DNA of 58,053 nt from Treponema sp. (GTDB lineage Bacteria; Spirochaetota; Spirochaetia; Treponematales; Treponemataceae). The translations under genes and the position numbers were made by a program. The stretch lies in assembly GCA_014803985.1 (NCBI GenBank), contig JAAVAO010000034.1, positions 1 through 58,053 of the forward strand. The letters run 5' to 3'. Every line of letters begins with the position of its first letter. Position 1 is the stretch's first letter. Under the pieces are notes generated by a model that saw only the letters and a program-made list of their open reading frames with translations, was not told the origin of the DNA and searched no databases. Shown here in pieces: positions 47,318 to 56,360 of the stretch.

Positions 47318-47851
47318 TTAATATTTGCTGTCTGCAAATCCAATCCAACCATCATTTTCAACCAATGCTTTTTCAAAGTCATCGAGTTTGAACGGATAGC
47401 TTTTGGAAAGGCTGCCTGCTATGAGCTTTACTTTTGACGAGCCATCGTCATTGAATACAACCTTGCATTCTGTATCTTTATCGGCAAATGTTTTGAACAT
47501 ATCATCAATGGATTTCTTATCAATTTCAATTGCCATCATTCCGCAATTATACATATTCTGTCGGAATATGCGGGCGAAATTTGTTGCAACTACAACATAT
47601 ATTCCGTTCACTTCCAAAGCCCATGGAGCGTGTTCTCGTGAAGAGCCGCATCCAAAATTTTCTCTGGTAATAATAACCTTTTTTCCAGCGACATCCGTTT
47701 TTGGATTGAATCCCTCAAGCTTTAAATCTTCAAGCAAATAAGGTTTTAACGCTTGTTTTGAGATTTCAGTGAGATATTTTGCCGGAATAATTTCGTCCGT
47801 GTTTATGTCCGAACGATCCAAGAATAGTACATTGCCGCCGAATTGTTTCAT
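47318..47851 (-). CDS. leuD: 3-isopropylmalate dehydratase small subunit
   Basis: With LeuC it isomerises 2- to 3-isopropylmalate in leucine synthesis. ATG 47851 follows GGAGG. The 177-residue product has DRSDINTDEIIPAKYL, GFGCGSSREHAPWAL-like NFGCGSSREHAPWAL (substrate loop) and FARIFRQNMYNCGM. The short length points to the archaeal-type or LeuD2 branch, so a related substrate (homoaconitate, dimethylmalate) is possible. No other leucine gene is in the window. Confidence 0.9.
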   Translation of the reverse strand: MKQFGGNVLFLDRSDINTDEIIPAKYLTEISKQALKPYLLEDLKLEGFNPKTDVAGKKVIITRENFGCGSSREHAPWALEVNGIYVVVATNFARIFRQNMYNCGMMAIEIDKKSIDDMFKTFADKDTECKVVFNDDGSSKVKLIAGSLSKSYPFKLDDFEKALVENDGWIGFADSKY

Positions 47852-47865
47852 TTTTTCCTCCAAAT

Positions 47866-49152
47866 CTATGCTTTATATAGTGGTGAGTTAGTGATAGTTC
47901 CGTTGATTGCCGTGGCTGCTGCTGTTGCAGGGCTCATTAAGTAAACCATGCCGCCTTTGCCCATTCGACCGTTGAAATTTCGGTTTGTTGTTGACGCGCA
48001 CGATTCTCCGCTTGCAAGAACTCCGTTGCTCATTCCAAGACATGCTCCGCATGTTGGGTTGGTGACGCAAAATCCTGCCTCCATAAAAATGTCAATTATA
48101 CCTTCTTTCAACGCCTGTTTATATATAGCGGGGGTGGCAGGACTCACAATTCCCCTCACTCCGCTTGCAATCTTTTTCCCTTTTAAAACTTCTGCGGCAA
48201 TTCGCAAGTCGCTTATGCGTCCGTTTGTGCAAGAGCCGATGTAAACTTGATTGACTTTTGTTCCGTTCATTTCAGAAACCTTTTTCACTTGGTCGGGCTT
48301 GTATCCAAATGTACAAACTGGCTCCAAAGTTGAAAGATCATACGTGAACACTTTTTCATACTGTGCATCTTCATCGCTTTTCCATTGGCTATATTCAGCG
48401 AGCGCATCTTCTTTTGATTTATACTCGTCCTTGATAAATTCCCAAAGATACTCCACCGTTTTTTCGTCAGGATAACAAATACCACTTGTTCCACCTGCTT
48501 CAACCGCCATATTGCAGAGAGTCATTCTTTCTTCCATTCCGAAATTGTCAATAACAGGACCAGTGAATTCTACCACGCAATTTGTTGCTCCATTCACCCC
48601 GATTTTGCTTATCAGGTAAAGAATAACATCTTTTGCATAAACGCCTTCTTTTAAATTTCCATTTAACACAAATTTAATTGATTTTGGCTCTCTAAATGAA
48701 CAAACGCCTTTTAAAATGCCAACTTCAAGATCCGTTGTTCCAACTCCTGCGGCAAATGCTCCAAATGCGCCGTGAGTGCATGTGTGGCTGTCCCCCATGA
48801 TCACTGTGTAGCCAGGGCGAACAAATCCCTTTTCTGGAAAAATTGCATGACACACGCCGTTTGAGCCAACGTCAAAAAAATCTTTGATTTCGTGGCGGCA
48901 TGCCCACTCCCGCAGGATTTTTCCTTGTTCCGCCGTTTTTGAATCTTTTGCAGGTGTTACATGGTCGATTACCGCCTTGATTTTTGTTGAATCAAACACC
49001 TTGTCTTTCCCTCTCTCTGTTAAATCCAATATGGCAGTCGGAGTTGTGATTTCGTGGCAGAAAACGCGGTCTAATTTTAACACATACGTGTTTGGAAACG
49101 GCGTGTCTACAAGATGTTTTTCAAAAATTTTTTGAGCAATTGTTTTTCCCAT
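47866..49152 (-). CDS. leuC: 3-isopropylmalate dehydratase large subunit
   Basis: The 428-residue product is an aconitase-family [4Fe-4S] subunit: MGDSHTCTHGAFGAFAAGVGTTDLE, YIGSCTNGRISDLR (first cluster cysteine) and NPTCGACLGMSNGVLASGE (CxxC giving the other two). The length fits the LeuC2/archaeal branch rather than the 465-residue enterobacterial LeuC. It is 14 bases upstream of leuD; they form one operon with a shared terminator. Confidence 0.92.
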   Translation of the reverse strand: MGKTIAQKIFEKHLVDTPFPNTYVLKLDRVFCHEITTPTAILDLTERGKDKVFDSTKIKAVIDHVTPAKDSKTAEQGKILREWACRHEIKDFFDVGSNGVCHAIFPEKGFVRPGYTVIMGDSHTCTHGAFGAFAAGVGTTDLEVGILKGVCSFREPKSIKFVLNGNLKEGVYAKDVILYLISKIGVNGATNCVVEFTGPVIDNFGMEERMTLCNMAVEAGGTSGICYPDEKTVEYLWEFIKDEYKSKEDALAEYSQWKSDEDAQYEKVFTYDLSTLEPVCTFGYKPDQVKKVSEMNGTKVNQVYIGSCTNGRISDLRIAAEVLKGKKIASGVRGIVSPATPAIYKQALKEGIIDIFMEAGFCVTNPTCGACLGMSNGVLASGESCASTTNRNFNGRMGKGGMVYLMSPATAAATAINGTITNSPLYKA

Positions 49153-49204
49153 AAAAATGTTACCTCTTATATATATTTTTTGACTGTTAGAATGACAACG
49201 AAAA

Positions 49205-50155
49205 TCAGGTCAATAGAACATCCTTTCTTAGATTTCCGTTTATCCAACTTTCAAAATTTTCAAATGCCATTTTCATAAGTCTCCTTCTTGTTTCTAGCGG
49301 TGTCCATGCTATATGAGGAGTGATTATACAGTTTGGAGCGTTAAAAAGAGGGCAGTCCTGTGCCATTGGTTCGGTTTCAAGGACATCAGATGCGTAGCCT
49401 GCAATCTTTTTGCTTTCAAGAAATGCGCGAATATCCCTTTCGTTTACAAGTCCCCCTCGCGCCGTATTTATTAGGTAAATTCCGTCCTTCATTTTGGTGA
49501 TGGAAGAGGCGTTTATGATGTTTTCCGTTTCTGTAGTCAACGGGGTGTGCAATGTAATCACATCGGATTTTTGCAAGAGTTCATCAAACGAAACGCAATT
49601 TTTTATTTCACTTGAGGGATGATGCGGGCATACAATAACATTCATTCCGAATGCTTCTGCAATTTTTTCAACTTGCCGCCCTATGTTTCCGTAGCCTAGA
49701 ATTCCAAGCGTCTTACCATACAGCTCAAACAACTGTGTTTCCCAATAGCAGTAGTCAGGACTTTTCATCCATTTTTTTTCTTGAACGGAGAGATTATGCT
49801 GTGCAATGGAATTTGAAAAATATAATAAAAAGGCAAACACATGTTGAGCAACTGCCATAGTGCTGTATGAAGGAATGTTTGTTACGCAAATTCCCGCTTC
49901 CTTTGCCGCCTCTCTGTCTATGCCATCATAGCCAGTTCCAAGCAGTCCAATATAGCGTACATTCTTGCATTCCGAAAGGATTTCTCTTGTGATCTTTACT
50001 TTATTTAAAAGAATCGCTTCATTGTTTCCTATGCGTTCAACAACTTCATTTTTACTTGTGCGTGGAAAAACCGTTATATCTGCGTATTTTTTAAAGGAAT
50101 CCCAACTCAAATCACCAGGATTCAATGCGTTTCCGTCTAGGATTACCAGTTTCAT
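49205..50155 (-). CDS. D-2-hydroxyacid dehydrogenase
   Basis: The 316-residue product has the NAD-binding Rossmann loop GILGYGNIGRQVEKIAEAFG (about 150-169), LHTPLTTETENIIN, the catalytic Arg in LINTARGGLVNE (about 232), a Glu in the YASDVLETEP segment, and the catalytic His in PHIAW. It resembles glycerate or hydroxypyruvate reductases (HprA-like); the exact substrate cannot be told. It starts 14 bases after the small HMA-like gene. Confidence 0.88.
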   Translation of the reverse strand: MKLVILDGNALNPGDLSWDSFKKYADITVFPRTSKNEVVERIGNNEAILLNKVKITREILSECKNVRYIGLLGTGYDGIDREAAKEAGICVTNIPSYSTMAVAQHVFAFLLYFSNSIAQHNLSVQEKKWMKSPDYCYWETQLFELYGKTLGILGYGNIGRQVEKIAEAFGMNVIVCPHHPSSEIKNCVSFDELLQKSDVITLHTPLTTETENIINASSITKMKDGIYLINTARGGLVNERDIRAFLESKKIAGYASDVLETEPMAQDCPLFNAPNCIITPHIAWTPLETRRRLMKMAFENFESWINGNLRKDVLLT

Positions 50156-50169
50156 AATCTTTTTAGGGA

Positions 50170-50382
50170 TTAGTCGAGAACTTCAACGCCATCAACGCTT
50201 GCAATTGCACTGTTTATCGCACCTTCAATTCCAGCTGTTCCTTCATCAAATTCAACAAGAACTTGTGCTTTGTCAGGATTTGCCGTTACGCTTGTAACTC
50301 CGCCAACTGTTTTTACAGCCGCATCAACTTTAGACGCTGTATCAGCATCAAACATTCCAGCAACATATATTTTTTTCTGCAT
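50170..50382 (-). CDS. HMA-like small protein lacking the metal-binding cysteines
   Basis: The 70-residue product has the heavy-metal-associated ferredoxin-like pattern (KKIYVAGMFDADTASKVDAAVKTVGGV, QVLVEFDEG, INSAIASVDGVEV). Where copper chaperones have GMxCxxC, it reads GMFDADTA, with no cysteine at all. Metal carriage is therefore unlikely; a protein-binding or regulatory domain is possible. GGAG precedes ATG 50382. It heads a pair with the dehydrogenase gene. Confidence 0.8.
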   Translation of the reverse strand: MQKKIYVAGMFDADTASKVDAAVKTVGGVTSVTANPDKAQVLVEFDEGTAGIEGAINSAIASVDGVEVLD

Positions 50383-50468
50383 AAAGATGCTCCGTTTTAG
50401 TTATTTTTATACTTTCAATTATACGGCATAAAAGCAGGATGTTCAAGAAAAAATTTTTTTATGTCGTT

Positions 50469-51524
50469 TTATTTTGTTTTTCCCAGTTGACCGCATGCTC
50501 CGCCGATTTTTTGACCGCGTCTTTTTCTTAAAGTTACATTCAAACCTGCTTTTTCAAGCATTGAAACAAATTGTGCAACTTCACTTGAAGATGGTTTTTC
50601 AAACGGCAGTCCATCCACAGGATTCCATGGAATGAGATTTATGTTTACATTCAAATGTGATGCAAAGTGAATAATATTTTCCGCACTTTTTTCACTGGTA
50701 TTTTTTCCTGAAAGCAGTGCCGCCTCTAAAGTCACCCGCTTTCCTGATTTTTCTGTGTAATAGCGAATGGCTTTTTTTAATTCATCCAAAGGGTTTTCTC
50801 GGGATATGGGCATAAGTTCATTTCGCAATGATTCATCTGCTGTTGTGAGCGAAACTGCAAGCCTCACAAGAGGACCGTTGTCCGCCAAGTCATATATGCC
50901 CTTGATAATTCCGCATGTTGAAAGAGTGATTCTTCGGGAGGATAGGGCGCGTCCTCGTTTGTCTGTGAGTATGGAAATTGCCTTGCGAATAGCGTTAATA
51001 TTTAAAAGCGGCTCTCCCATCCCCATAAAAACGATATTATCAAGGCGGACGCATTCTTTTTCGAGAAATAAAAACTGCTCCACAATTTCCGCTGCGCTCA
51101 AGTTTCTTGCAAACCCTAGTTTTCCCGTTTTACAAAACGCACAGTTCATTGCGCACCCTGCTTGACAGGAAACACAGGCAGTTTTTCGACCCGTGCTGTC
51201 GATGAGCAAAACTGTTTCAACTGCCAGTCCGTCAGAGAGCGAAATTTGCATTTTTAGTGTGCCATCATCATCTTTAAGGACTGTTGAAATGGACGAGGAG
51301 CGGAGCCGCGCTTTTTCTGAAAAAGACTCCCGATCGATTTTACTTATATTTGTCATTGCGTCAAAGGTGTCTGCGCCTCTTGAAATCCATTTGAAGAGCT
51401 GCACGCCACGAAAACGTTGGTTTAATGCAAGCGTGTCGCATATTTCTTCAGGTAAAAGTCCTGTGAGAACGGGTTTTTCAGTGAGTGTCGTTGCCATTTG
51501 AGTACCAACTGTTTGTTTATTCAT
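50469..51524 (-). CDS. rlmN: Dual-specificity RNA methyltransferase RlmN
   Basis: RlmN methylates A2503 of 23S rRNA and A37 of some tRNAs by radical SAM chemistry. The 351-residue product has CAMNCAFC (CxxxCxxC, residues 124-131) for the cluster, GMGEPLLN (SAM binding), and the C-terminal GGACGQL cysteine that forms the methylated intermediate. The ATG at 51524 overlaps the end of the next gene upstream by eight bases. ATG at residue 10 is an alternative start. Confidence 0.94.
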   Translation of the reverse strand: MNKQTVGTQMATTLTEKPVLTGLLPEEICDTLALNQRFRGVQLFKWISRGADTFDAMTNISKIDRESFSEKARLRSSSISTVLKDDDGTLKMQISLSDGLAVETVLLIDSTGRKTACVSCQAGCAMNCAFCKTGKLGFARNLSAAEIVEQFLFLEKECVRLDNIVFMGMGEPLLNINAIRKAISILTDKRGRALSSRRITLSTCGIIKGIYDLADNGPLVRLAVSLTTADESLRNELMPISRENPLDELKKAIRYYTEKSGKRVTLEAALLSGKNTSEKSAENIIHFASHLNVNINLIPWNPVDGLPFEKPSSSEVAQFVSMLEKAGLNVTLRKRRGQKIGGACGQLGKTK

Positions 51525-51855
51525 TTTTTAGCAAGGATGAAATTATGGTTGCAAGGTCTTCATATATTGGTTCTGCCTTTGTTTTGTTGTGGGCAAGAAT
51601 ATACTGCTTTAATGCATCTATGCTCCGATTGTCCTTGCTGTATGTGTCGCCAATTCGAGTAAGTCCATCGGAATATCCTGTTGTTGTGAATATTCTTCGA
51701 GCTTCTTCAACCTTTCCTTCATTAAAGAGGGCGTTGCCTTTTCTATTTAGAAGCACTTTTTGATTGGGATTTAAAGATGAAACAGGATTGTCGGTAACTT
51801 TGATAAATCCTTCGGAGTCCTCTCGATTTTCAATTTCATTTAGAATGGAATTCAT
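51517..51855 (-). CDS. Small TPR-like conserved protein
   Basis: The 112-residue product has a TPR-like pair near residues 35-85 (LNRKGNALFNEGKVEEARRIF, then LTRIGDTYSKDNRSIDALKQY). No signal peptide or enzyme motif. It overlaps rlmN and is probably translationally coupled to it. Confidence 0.75.
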   Translation of the reverse strand: MNSILNEIENREDSEGFIKVTDNPVSSLNPNQKVLLNRKGNALFNEGKVEEARRIFTTTGYSDGLTRIGDTYSKDNRSIDALKQYILAHNKTKAEPIYEDLATIISSLLKNE

Positions 51856-51944
51856 ACTGTTTCAGTATATCACAAAACTGCTTGAATTAACAGTTGTTGA
51901 CAGTCGAAAGTGATAAAAAAAATACTTTAAAACCGCTCTAAAAA

Positions 51945-51973
51945 TTGTAATTGTTGACGATACTTATTATAAT
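51945..51973 (+). promoter_or_regulatory. Promoter for the secreted ankyrin gene
   Basis: TTGTAA (51945-51950), 17-base spacer, TATAAT (51968-51973). The transcript would begin near 51980, with a leader of about 105 bases. Confidence 0.55.
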
Positions 51974-52086
51974 AGAATATGATAAAAATAACATCTGTGC
52001 CATTTTTTATCAGTGTTAATTTTTTGCGGAAAAGCGCATGTCGACTGTCGCACAAAGAGGCATAAAAAATCAATTGGGAGAATAGG

Positions 52087-53586
52087 TTGTTTTTTCATCA
52101 CAAATATGAAAAATCCACATTTTTAAATGCGTCTCTTATTTTGCTGGTTGCTGTATTATTTGTTCAACCTGCGTTTGTCTGTGCGCGCCAAAAATTTGAT
52201 GAATTTGATTATAATAATTTTATTTCAAAGGCAACAAAACGAGAGTTGTTTGATGAAATTCGTGAAAATCCGTCAATAAAAAAACAAAAAATTCCGCCTC
52301 TTAATGAAAATATGTTGCTTTGTGGCATACGAAATGATCTTCCGCTTGAAAATATAGAACTGATCTTGTCCGCTGGGCAGAACGTGAAATTTACAAACGC
52401 CAACAAACAGGACTCTCTTATGTATCTTGCACTGTATTCAGAAGACAACAGAAAGATTATGAGACCGATTCTTTTACAGTATGGCAATAAATCCAACCTG
52501 AAACACGCTTTAAAAAGACGGGACAGTTATAAAAAAGATGCGCTTGACTATCTCATTGAAAAGCGCAATATCCCTTTGTATGATGAATTGTACTTTTTGC
52601 TGGGGGAGAAGCCTATAAAACGATGCAAGGACGCCCTTTTCGGGGTGAATTCAACGTATGTTCCAACACCAGTCGAGGAGGATGACGAAACCTCTGAGAG
52701 AGAAATTATTGTGCCTGACGTGACGGAGACAACAAAAAAGGTTGAAGAGGTGAAACTTGAAGAAGTCATAGAAGAAGAGACTCCCGATAGTGATGGACTT
52801 GAGAAACTTAAGGAAGTTGATGAATCTGAAGTTCCTCCGCTCACGTTTGATTCTTTGGATGTCGAATCGGAAAAATCAAAGCCGATATATCTTTATGACT
52901 ATATGCCAAAGCAAGAACAATTTGTGCCAGAAAGAACAGATCCAAATCGCATTGCTCTTGCAAACATCGAAAATCCAAATTCACGGGATTCCAACGGACG
53001 AACAATGCTTATGAATGCGGCTAAAAATGGCAGTGAGTGGGAAGTCCGTTCTTTATTGAATTCCGGTGCGGATGTTTCGCTTTGTGACTACGAAGGATGG
53101 AATGCATTGATGTTTGCCATTCGCTACCAAAACAATTTGAATATTGTGAACGTGCTTTTGGAAAATGGCGCGGATATTTATGCATCTAATAATTATGGAG
53201 CAAATTCATTTCAACTTGCCGCTTTATATTCAAGCAATCCTGAGATTTTAAAGACAATTTTAAATCAGTATACAGCGGGTTCAAATGAGATTTTTAGGGC
53301 ATTTATCCTTACTTTAACATCGAACAATACCAGTTCAGCAGTGCAAGAGTCAAAGGTGCAAGTGTTCATCAATAGAAATGTGCCTTTGAATAGATTTTTT
53401 GAAGGAAAAACGCCCTTAATGTATGCTGCGGAATTTTCAGATTCAACTTCTATTTTAAAGCTGCTTCTTGATGCAGGTGCAATTTCAACAATGCGCGATG
53501 CAAATGGAAAAACTGCTTTTGATTATGCAAGTCAAAATGTCAAGCTTGCGCATGATGATGTTTTTTGGTCTTTGAATAGTAATTAA
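52087..53586 (+). CDS. Secreted ankyrin-repeat protein
   Basis: TTG 52087 follows GGGAG (52076-52080) by six bases. The 499-residue product has a signal peptide (hydrophobic core about 15-36, cut after VCA). Residues about 40-180 hold degenerate ankyrin-like helices; about 195-285 are acidic and disordered (EEDDETSERE, VEEVKLEEVIEEE). Residues about 300-495 carry clear ankyrin repeats (DSNGRTMLMNAAKNG, EGWNALMFAIRYQN, EGKTPLMYAAEFSD). It is periplasmic by prediction, and distinct in sequence from the other two ankyrin proteins. Confidence 0.82.
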   Translation: MFFHHKYEKSTFLNASLILLVAVLFVQPAFVCARQKFDEFDYNNFISKATKRELFDEIRENPSIKKQKIPPLNENMLLCGIRNDLPLENIELILSAGQNVKFTNANKQDSLMYLALYSEDNRKIMRPILLQYGNKSNLKHALKRRDSYKKDALDYLIEKRNIPLYDELYFLLGEKPIKRCKDALFGVNSTYVPTPVEEDDETSEREIIVPDVTETTKKVEEVKLEEVIEEETPDSDGLEKLKEVDESEVPPLTFDSLDVESEKSKPIYLYDYMPKQEQFVPERTDPNRIALANIENPNSRDSNGRTMLMNAAKNGSEWEVRSLLNSGADVSLCDYEGWNALMFAIRYQNNLNIVNVLLENGADIYASNNYGANSFQLAALYSSNPEILKTILNQYTAGSNEIFRAFILTLTSNNTSSAVQESKVQVFINRNVPLNRFFEGKTPLMYAAEFSDSTSILKLLLDAGAISTMRDANGKTAFDYASQNVKLAHDDVFWSLNSN

Positions 53587-53653
53587 ATATTTAAATTGAA
53601 CTGCAACATATTTTTTGACAAAGCGAAACTATCTAAAAAAATCGAGGAAAGAT

Positions 53654-54232
53654 ATGCGGATTACGGGTGGAGTTCTTAAGGGGAGAATAATAAAATGTCC
53701 AGATGGTATAATTCGACCTGCGATGGACAAAATGAGAGAGTCGGTGTTTGCAATTTTAGGCGACTTGAATGGAAAATCATGGCTGGATTTGTTCAGTGGC
53801 TCTGGAACAATTGCAATTGAGGCAGTTTCTCGAGGGGCTTCACGAGTTGAGTTGTGTGAAAAGGACAAAATAAAGGTGTCTACGGTTTTAGAAAATGTTG
53901 CTCTTGCGGAAAATGAGTGCGGAGTGAAAATTCACTGTCATTTTATGCCGACGGAATATTTTATAAAACGGTGTAAATCGCAATTTGACTATATTTTTCT
54001 CGATCCGCCGTTTCCGTATAAATTTCATGAAAACCTTATCGCTCAAATTGCAAAAAAAGAGATGCTTGAAAAAAACGGAACTCTTATGGTTCATCGTCCT
54101 GAAGAACATTATATGCCTGATACCATCGGAAATTTGGTGAGAACGGATAAACGCACCTATGGACGTTCAATCGTGGATTTTTATATGTGTAAGCCCGCCT
54201 GTGGCGGGCAGTGTTCTATCGGAAGCCGTTAA
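53654..54232 (+). CDS. rsmD: 16S rRNA m2G966 methyltransferase RsmD
   Basis: ATG 53654 follows GAGGAAAG; an upstream in-frame start at 53615 is less likely. The 192-residue product has MRITGGVLKGR, RPAMDKMRESVFAIL, the SAM loop LDLFSGSGTIAIEAVSRGA and catalytic FLDPPFPY. The last 13 residues (KPACGGQCSIGSR) look unrelated to the family and are encoded by the palindrome GCCCGCC/GGCGGGC (54193-54209), suggesting that a small repeat replaced the native 3' end. Confidence 0.92.
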   Translation: MRITGGVLKGRIIKCPDGIIRPAMDKMRESVFAILGDLNGKSWLDLFSGSGTIAIEAVSRGASRVELCEKDKIKVSTVLENVALAENECGVKIHCHFMPTEYFIKRCKSQFDYIFLDPPFPYKFHENLIAQIAKKEMLEKNGTLMVHRPEEHYMPDTIGNLVRTDKRTYGRSIVDFYMCKPACGGQCSIGSR

Positions 54233-54279
54233 AAATTTGCGAAAGTAACAATGTCAAGAAAAAGGAAAAATAAAGAAAA

Positions 54280-55458
54280 ATGCAAAAACTGTTTGATGTA
54301 AAAATAAAAGAAATAGACGACAAAGAAACTTCTTTAAAAAATTCATTTCATTTTCAGCAAACTTCGTTTTGGGGGGAATTTAAAGCGCATCATGGCTGGA
54401 CTCATAAATGCTTTGAAATTGAATGGAGTTTTTTAGGTGATGAGGATAATTTTCCAAAAAACAAAAAAGACACAGTTTCTGTGTTGTTTAGAACGTTTGC
54501 ACAATTTTTTAGCATCGCTTACATTCCCCTGTATCCAGCCCTTCCGTTTGATAAACAGTCAACGAAGGGAGAGGGCGATGAGTGGGCTTCAAAACAGACG
54601 CTTGAATTTGCCAGTCTTTTAGAGGGCATTGCCGTTTCCTTGAAGAAGTTCCTTCCTAAAAATACGCTGTGCGTTCGTTTTGATCCCGCTGTTGATTTTT
54701 CTACGCCTGAAATGCGAGATGAGTTTAATTATGGCGTTGCACTTGTTTCGTTTGCCGACCGTTTAAAAGTTATAAAAAATTCTGTGGATATTCAACCTCC
54801 TGACACAACGATTGTTGACTTAACAAACACAGAGGAGGAAATTCTTTCTGCGATGAAAGGCAAGTGGAGATACAATATTCATCTTGCCGAGCGAAAAGGC
54901 GTTTGCATAGAAAAAGTTGATAGAAATTGTATTGACTTGTCTACAAAAATAGACGATTTTTACAAACTGTATAGAATAACAAGCGAGCGCGATGGCATTT
55001 CAATTCATCCGAAACGGTATTATCAAGATTTGATGGAGCGTTCAGCAAGCCAAAAGGATGCTCCTCTTGTGACTCTTTATATTGCGAGACATGGAGAAGA
55101 TTGCCTTGGCGCGATAATAACGCTTTTTACAAAAAAAGAGGGCGTGTATCTTTACGGAGCATCGTCAAATGTGAAGCGTAATTTTATGCCGAATTTTCTT
55201 TTGCAGTGGACTGCAATGAAAGATGCAAAGGAGTACGGTTCTTCATTTTATGATTTATATGGAATGCCGCCAACCGATGATGAAAATCATCCAATGCATG
55301 GTCTGTATCTTTTTAAAACGGGGTTTGGCGGAAAAAATGTCCATAGAGTTGGAAGTTACGATGTGAGGCTTTCTGCACTGTATGGATTATGCACGAAGCT
55401 TGAATCTTTTAGGGCGTGGTGGCATAAAAAATTTCTAAAAAAAATACGAGGAAGGTAA
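54280..55458 (+). CDS. FemAB/FemX-type peptidoglycan bridge transferase
   Basis: Fem proteins add amino acids from aminoacyl-tRNA to lipid II or cell-wall peptide. The 392-residue product has FQQTSFWGEFKAHHGW at the start (typical Q-s-x-x-W), TIVDLTNTEEEILSAMKGKWRYNIHLAERKGV in the middle, and YLYGASSNVKRNFMPNFLLQWTAMKDAKEYG, DLYGMPP and GLYLFKTGFGG at the end. No long coiled coil is seen. In spirochaetes the cross-bridge carries glycine in some species, so this gene may supply it (inference). Confidence 0.88.
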   Translation: MQKLFDVKIKEIDDKETSLKNSFHFQQTSFWGEFKAHHGWTHKCFEIEWSFLGDEDNFPKNKKDTVSVLFRTFAQFFSIAYIPLYPALPFDKQSTKGEGDEWASKQTLEFASLLEGIAVSLKKFLPKNTLCVRFDPAVDFSTPEMRDEFNYGVALVSFADRLKVIKNSVDIQPPDTTIVDLTNTEEEILSAMKGKWRYNIHLAERKGVCIEKVDRNCIDLSTKIDDFYKLYRITSERDGISIHPKRYYQDLMERSASQKDAPLVTLYIARHGEDCLGAIITLFTKKEGVYLYGASSNVKRNFMPNFLLQWTAMKDAKEYGSSFYDLYGMPPTDDENHPMHGLYLFKTGFGGKNVHRVGSYDVRLSALYGLCTKLESFRAWWHKKFLKKIRGR

Positions 55459-55490
55459 AACAGGCACCTAAAATCTCGTTGCCTGTTTTT
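55457..55490 (+). terminator. Intrinsic terminator after the FemAB-type gene
   Basis: AAACAGGCA (about 55458-55466) pairs with TGCCTGTTT (55480-55488), then TT. It starts at the stop codon. Confidence 0.75.
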
Positions 55491-55515
55491 ATGGCGAGTT
55501 TTCTTTGAAAATATA

Positions 55516-55666
55516 AAAAACATTCTTCCAGTTGCAGTGAAAAAGGCAAAACCATGCGCTCGCGCATTTCGTACTGATTGTGGCAAGGATTATCGTTTCG
55601 CTGCTATCGCAGCGACCACAATCAGAGCGATTTTGCCTTTTTCACTGCGCCTTTGCGAATGTTTTT
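55516..55666. repeat. 150-bp imperfect palindrome
   Basis: Outer arms pair AAAAACATTC ... GCAGTGAAAAAGGCAAAA (55517-55551) with TTTTGCCTTTTTCACTGC ... GAATGTTTTT (55631-55666). Inner arms pair CTGATTGTGG (55574-55583) with CCACAATCAG (55616-55625), and the tip is CGCTGC/GCAGCG (55599-55614). The tip also contains GGCAAGGATT, a piece of the dispersed repeat family. It has no ORF and lies between a terminator and thiN. It looks like a MITE-type element. Confidence 0.8.
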
Positions 55667-55721
55667 CATATTTCAAATGCTGAAAATGAAGGAAAGTTTA
55701 AAATCAGTAAAGGAAGGTAAA

Positions 55722-56360
55722 ATGAAGTCTTGTCTTATAATTTCTGGAGGGGAGTACAGTGCTATTGATGAAAAAGTTGTTGCAAAATGTGAGTTTGTGA
55801 TTGCCTGTGATAAGGGGATTGAATATGCACAACAAATGAATATCAAAGTGGATCTTGCACTTGGCGACTTCGATTCTTTTTTGGGAAATTATGAAAAAAT
55901 TGAATTAGATGAAAAAATACACATTATGCGTCTTCCTGCTGAAAAAGATTACACTGACACTTTTGTTGCAATAACAGAGGCTATAAAGCGTGGATTTAAA
56001 GACATTGTGATTGCATGTGCTTTGGGAAGACGGCTTGACCATGAACTTGCGAATATGCAAAGTGCTGTTTATGCAGTGAAAAATGGTGCGCGCGTGGAAA
56101 TGATTTCCTGTGATGAACATCTGTATTTTTTTTCCAATGGAACAGTTACTCTTGAACGAAGGGAGGGATTTTCGCTTTCTGTTTTTTCTTTGTCAAACAA
56201 ATGCGAAGGAATTTTTGAGCGAGGAACAAAATATACGCTTGAAAATGCAATGTTAGAAAATTCGTTTCCTATTGGAGTTTCAAATGAATGGGCGGAAGAT
56301 GTGGCTGAAATTTCTGCGGGGAAGGGTGTTATTTTAGTTGTGGAATCACGCTTGCGCTAA
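55722..56360 (+). CDS. thiN: Thiamine pyrophosphokinase
   Basis: The enzyme converts thiamine and ATP to thiamine pyrophosphate. ATG 55722 follows AGGAAGG; the frame is open to 55578, but that part is inside the palindrome. The 212-residue product has ALGDFDSF (metal and phosphate binding), LPAEKDYTDTFVAI and CALGRRLDHELAN, the three TPK signatures. Its end overlaps the convergent ATP-grasp gene by 15 bases. Confidence 0.92.
   Translation: MKSCLIISGGEYSAIDEKVVAKCEFVIACDKGIEYAQQMNIKVDLALGDFDSFLGNYEKIELDEKIHIMRLPAEKDYTDTFVAITEAIKRGFKDIVIACALGRRLDHELANMQSAVYAVKNGARVEMISCDEHLYFFSNGTVTLERREGFSLSVFSLSNKCEGIFERGTKYTLENAMLENSFPIGVSNEWAEDVAEISAGKGVILVVESRLR

Noticed and set aside
55578..55721. Longer thiN start at 55578
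   Set aside because: The extra 48 codons lie in the palindrome, and ATG 55722 has a good ribosome binding site and matches the family start.
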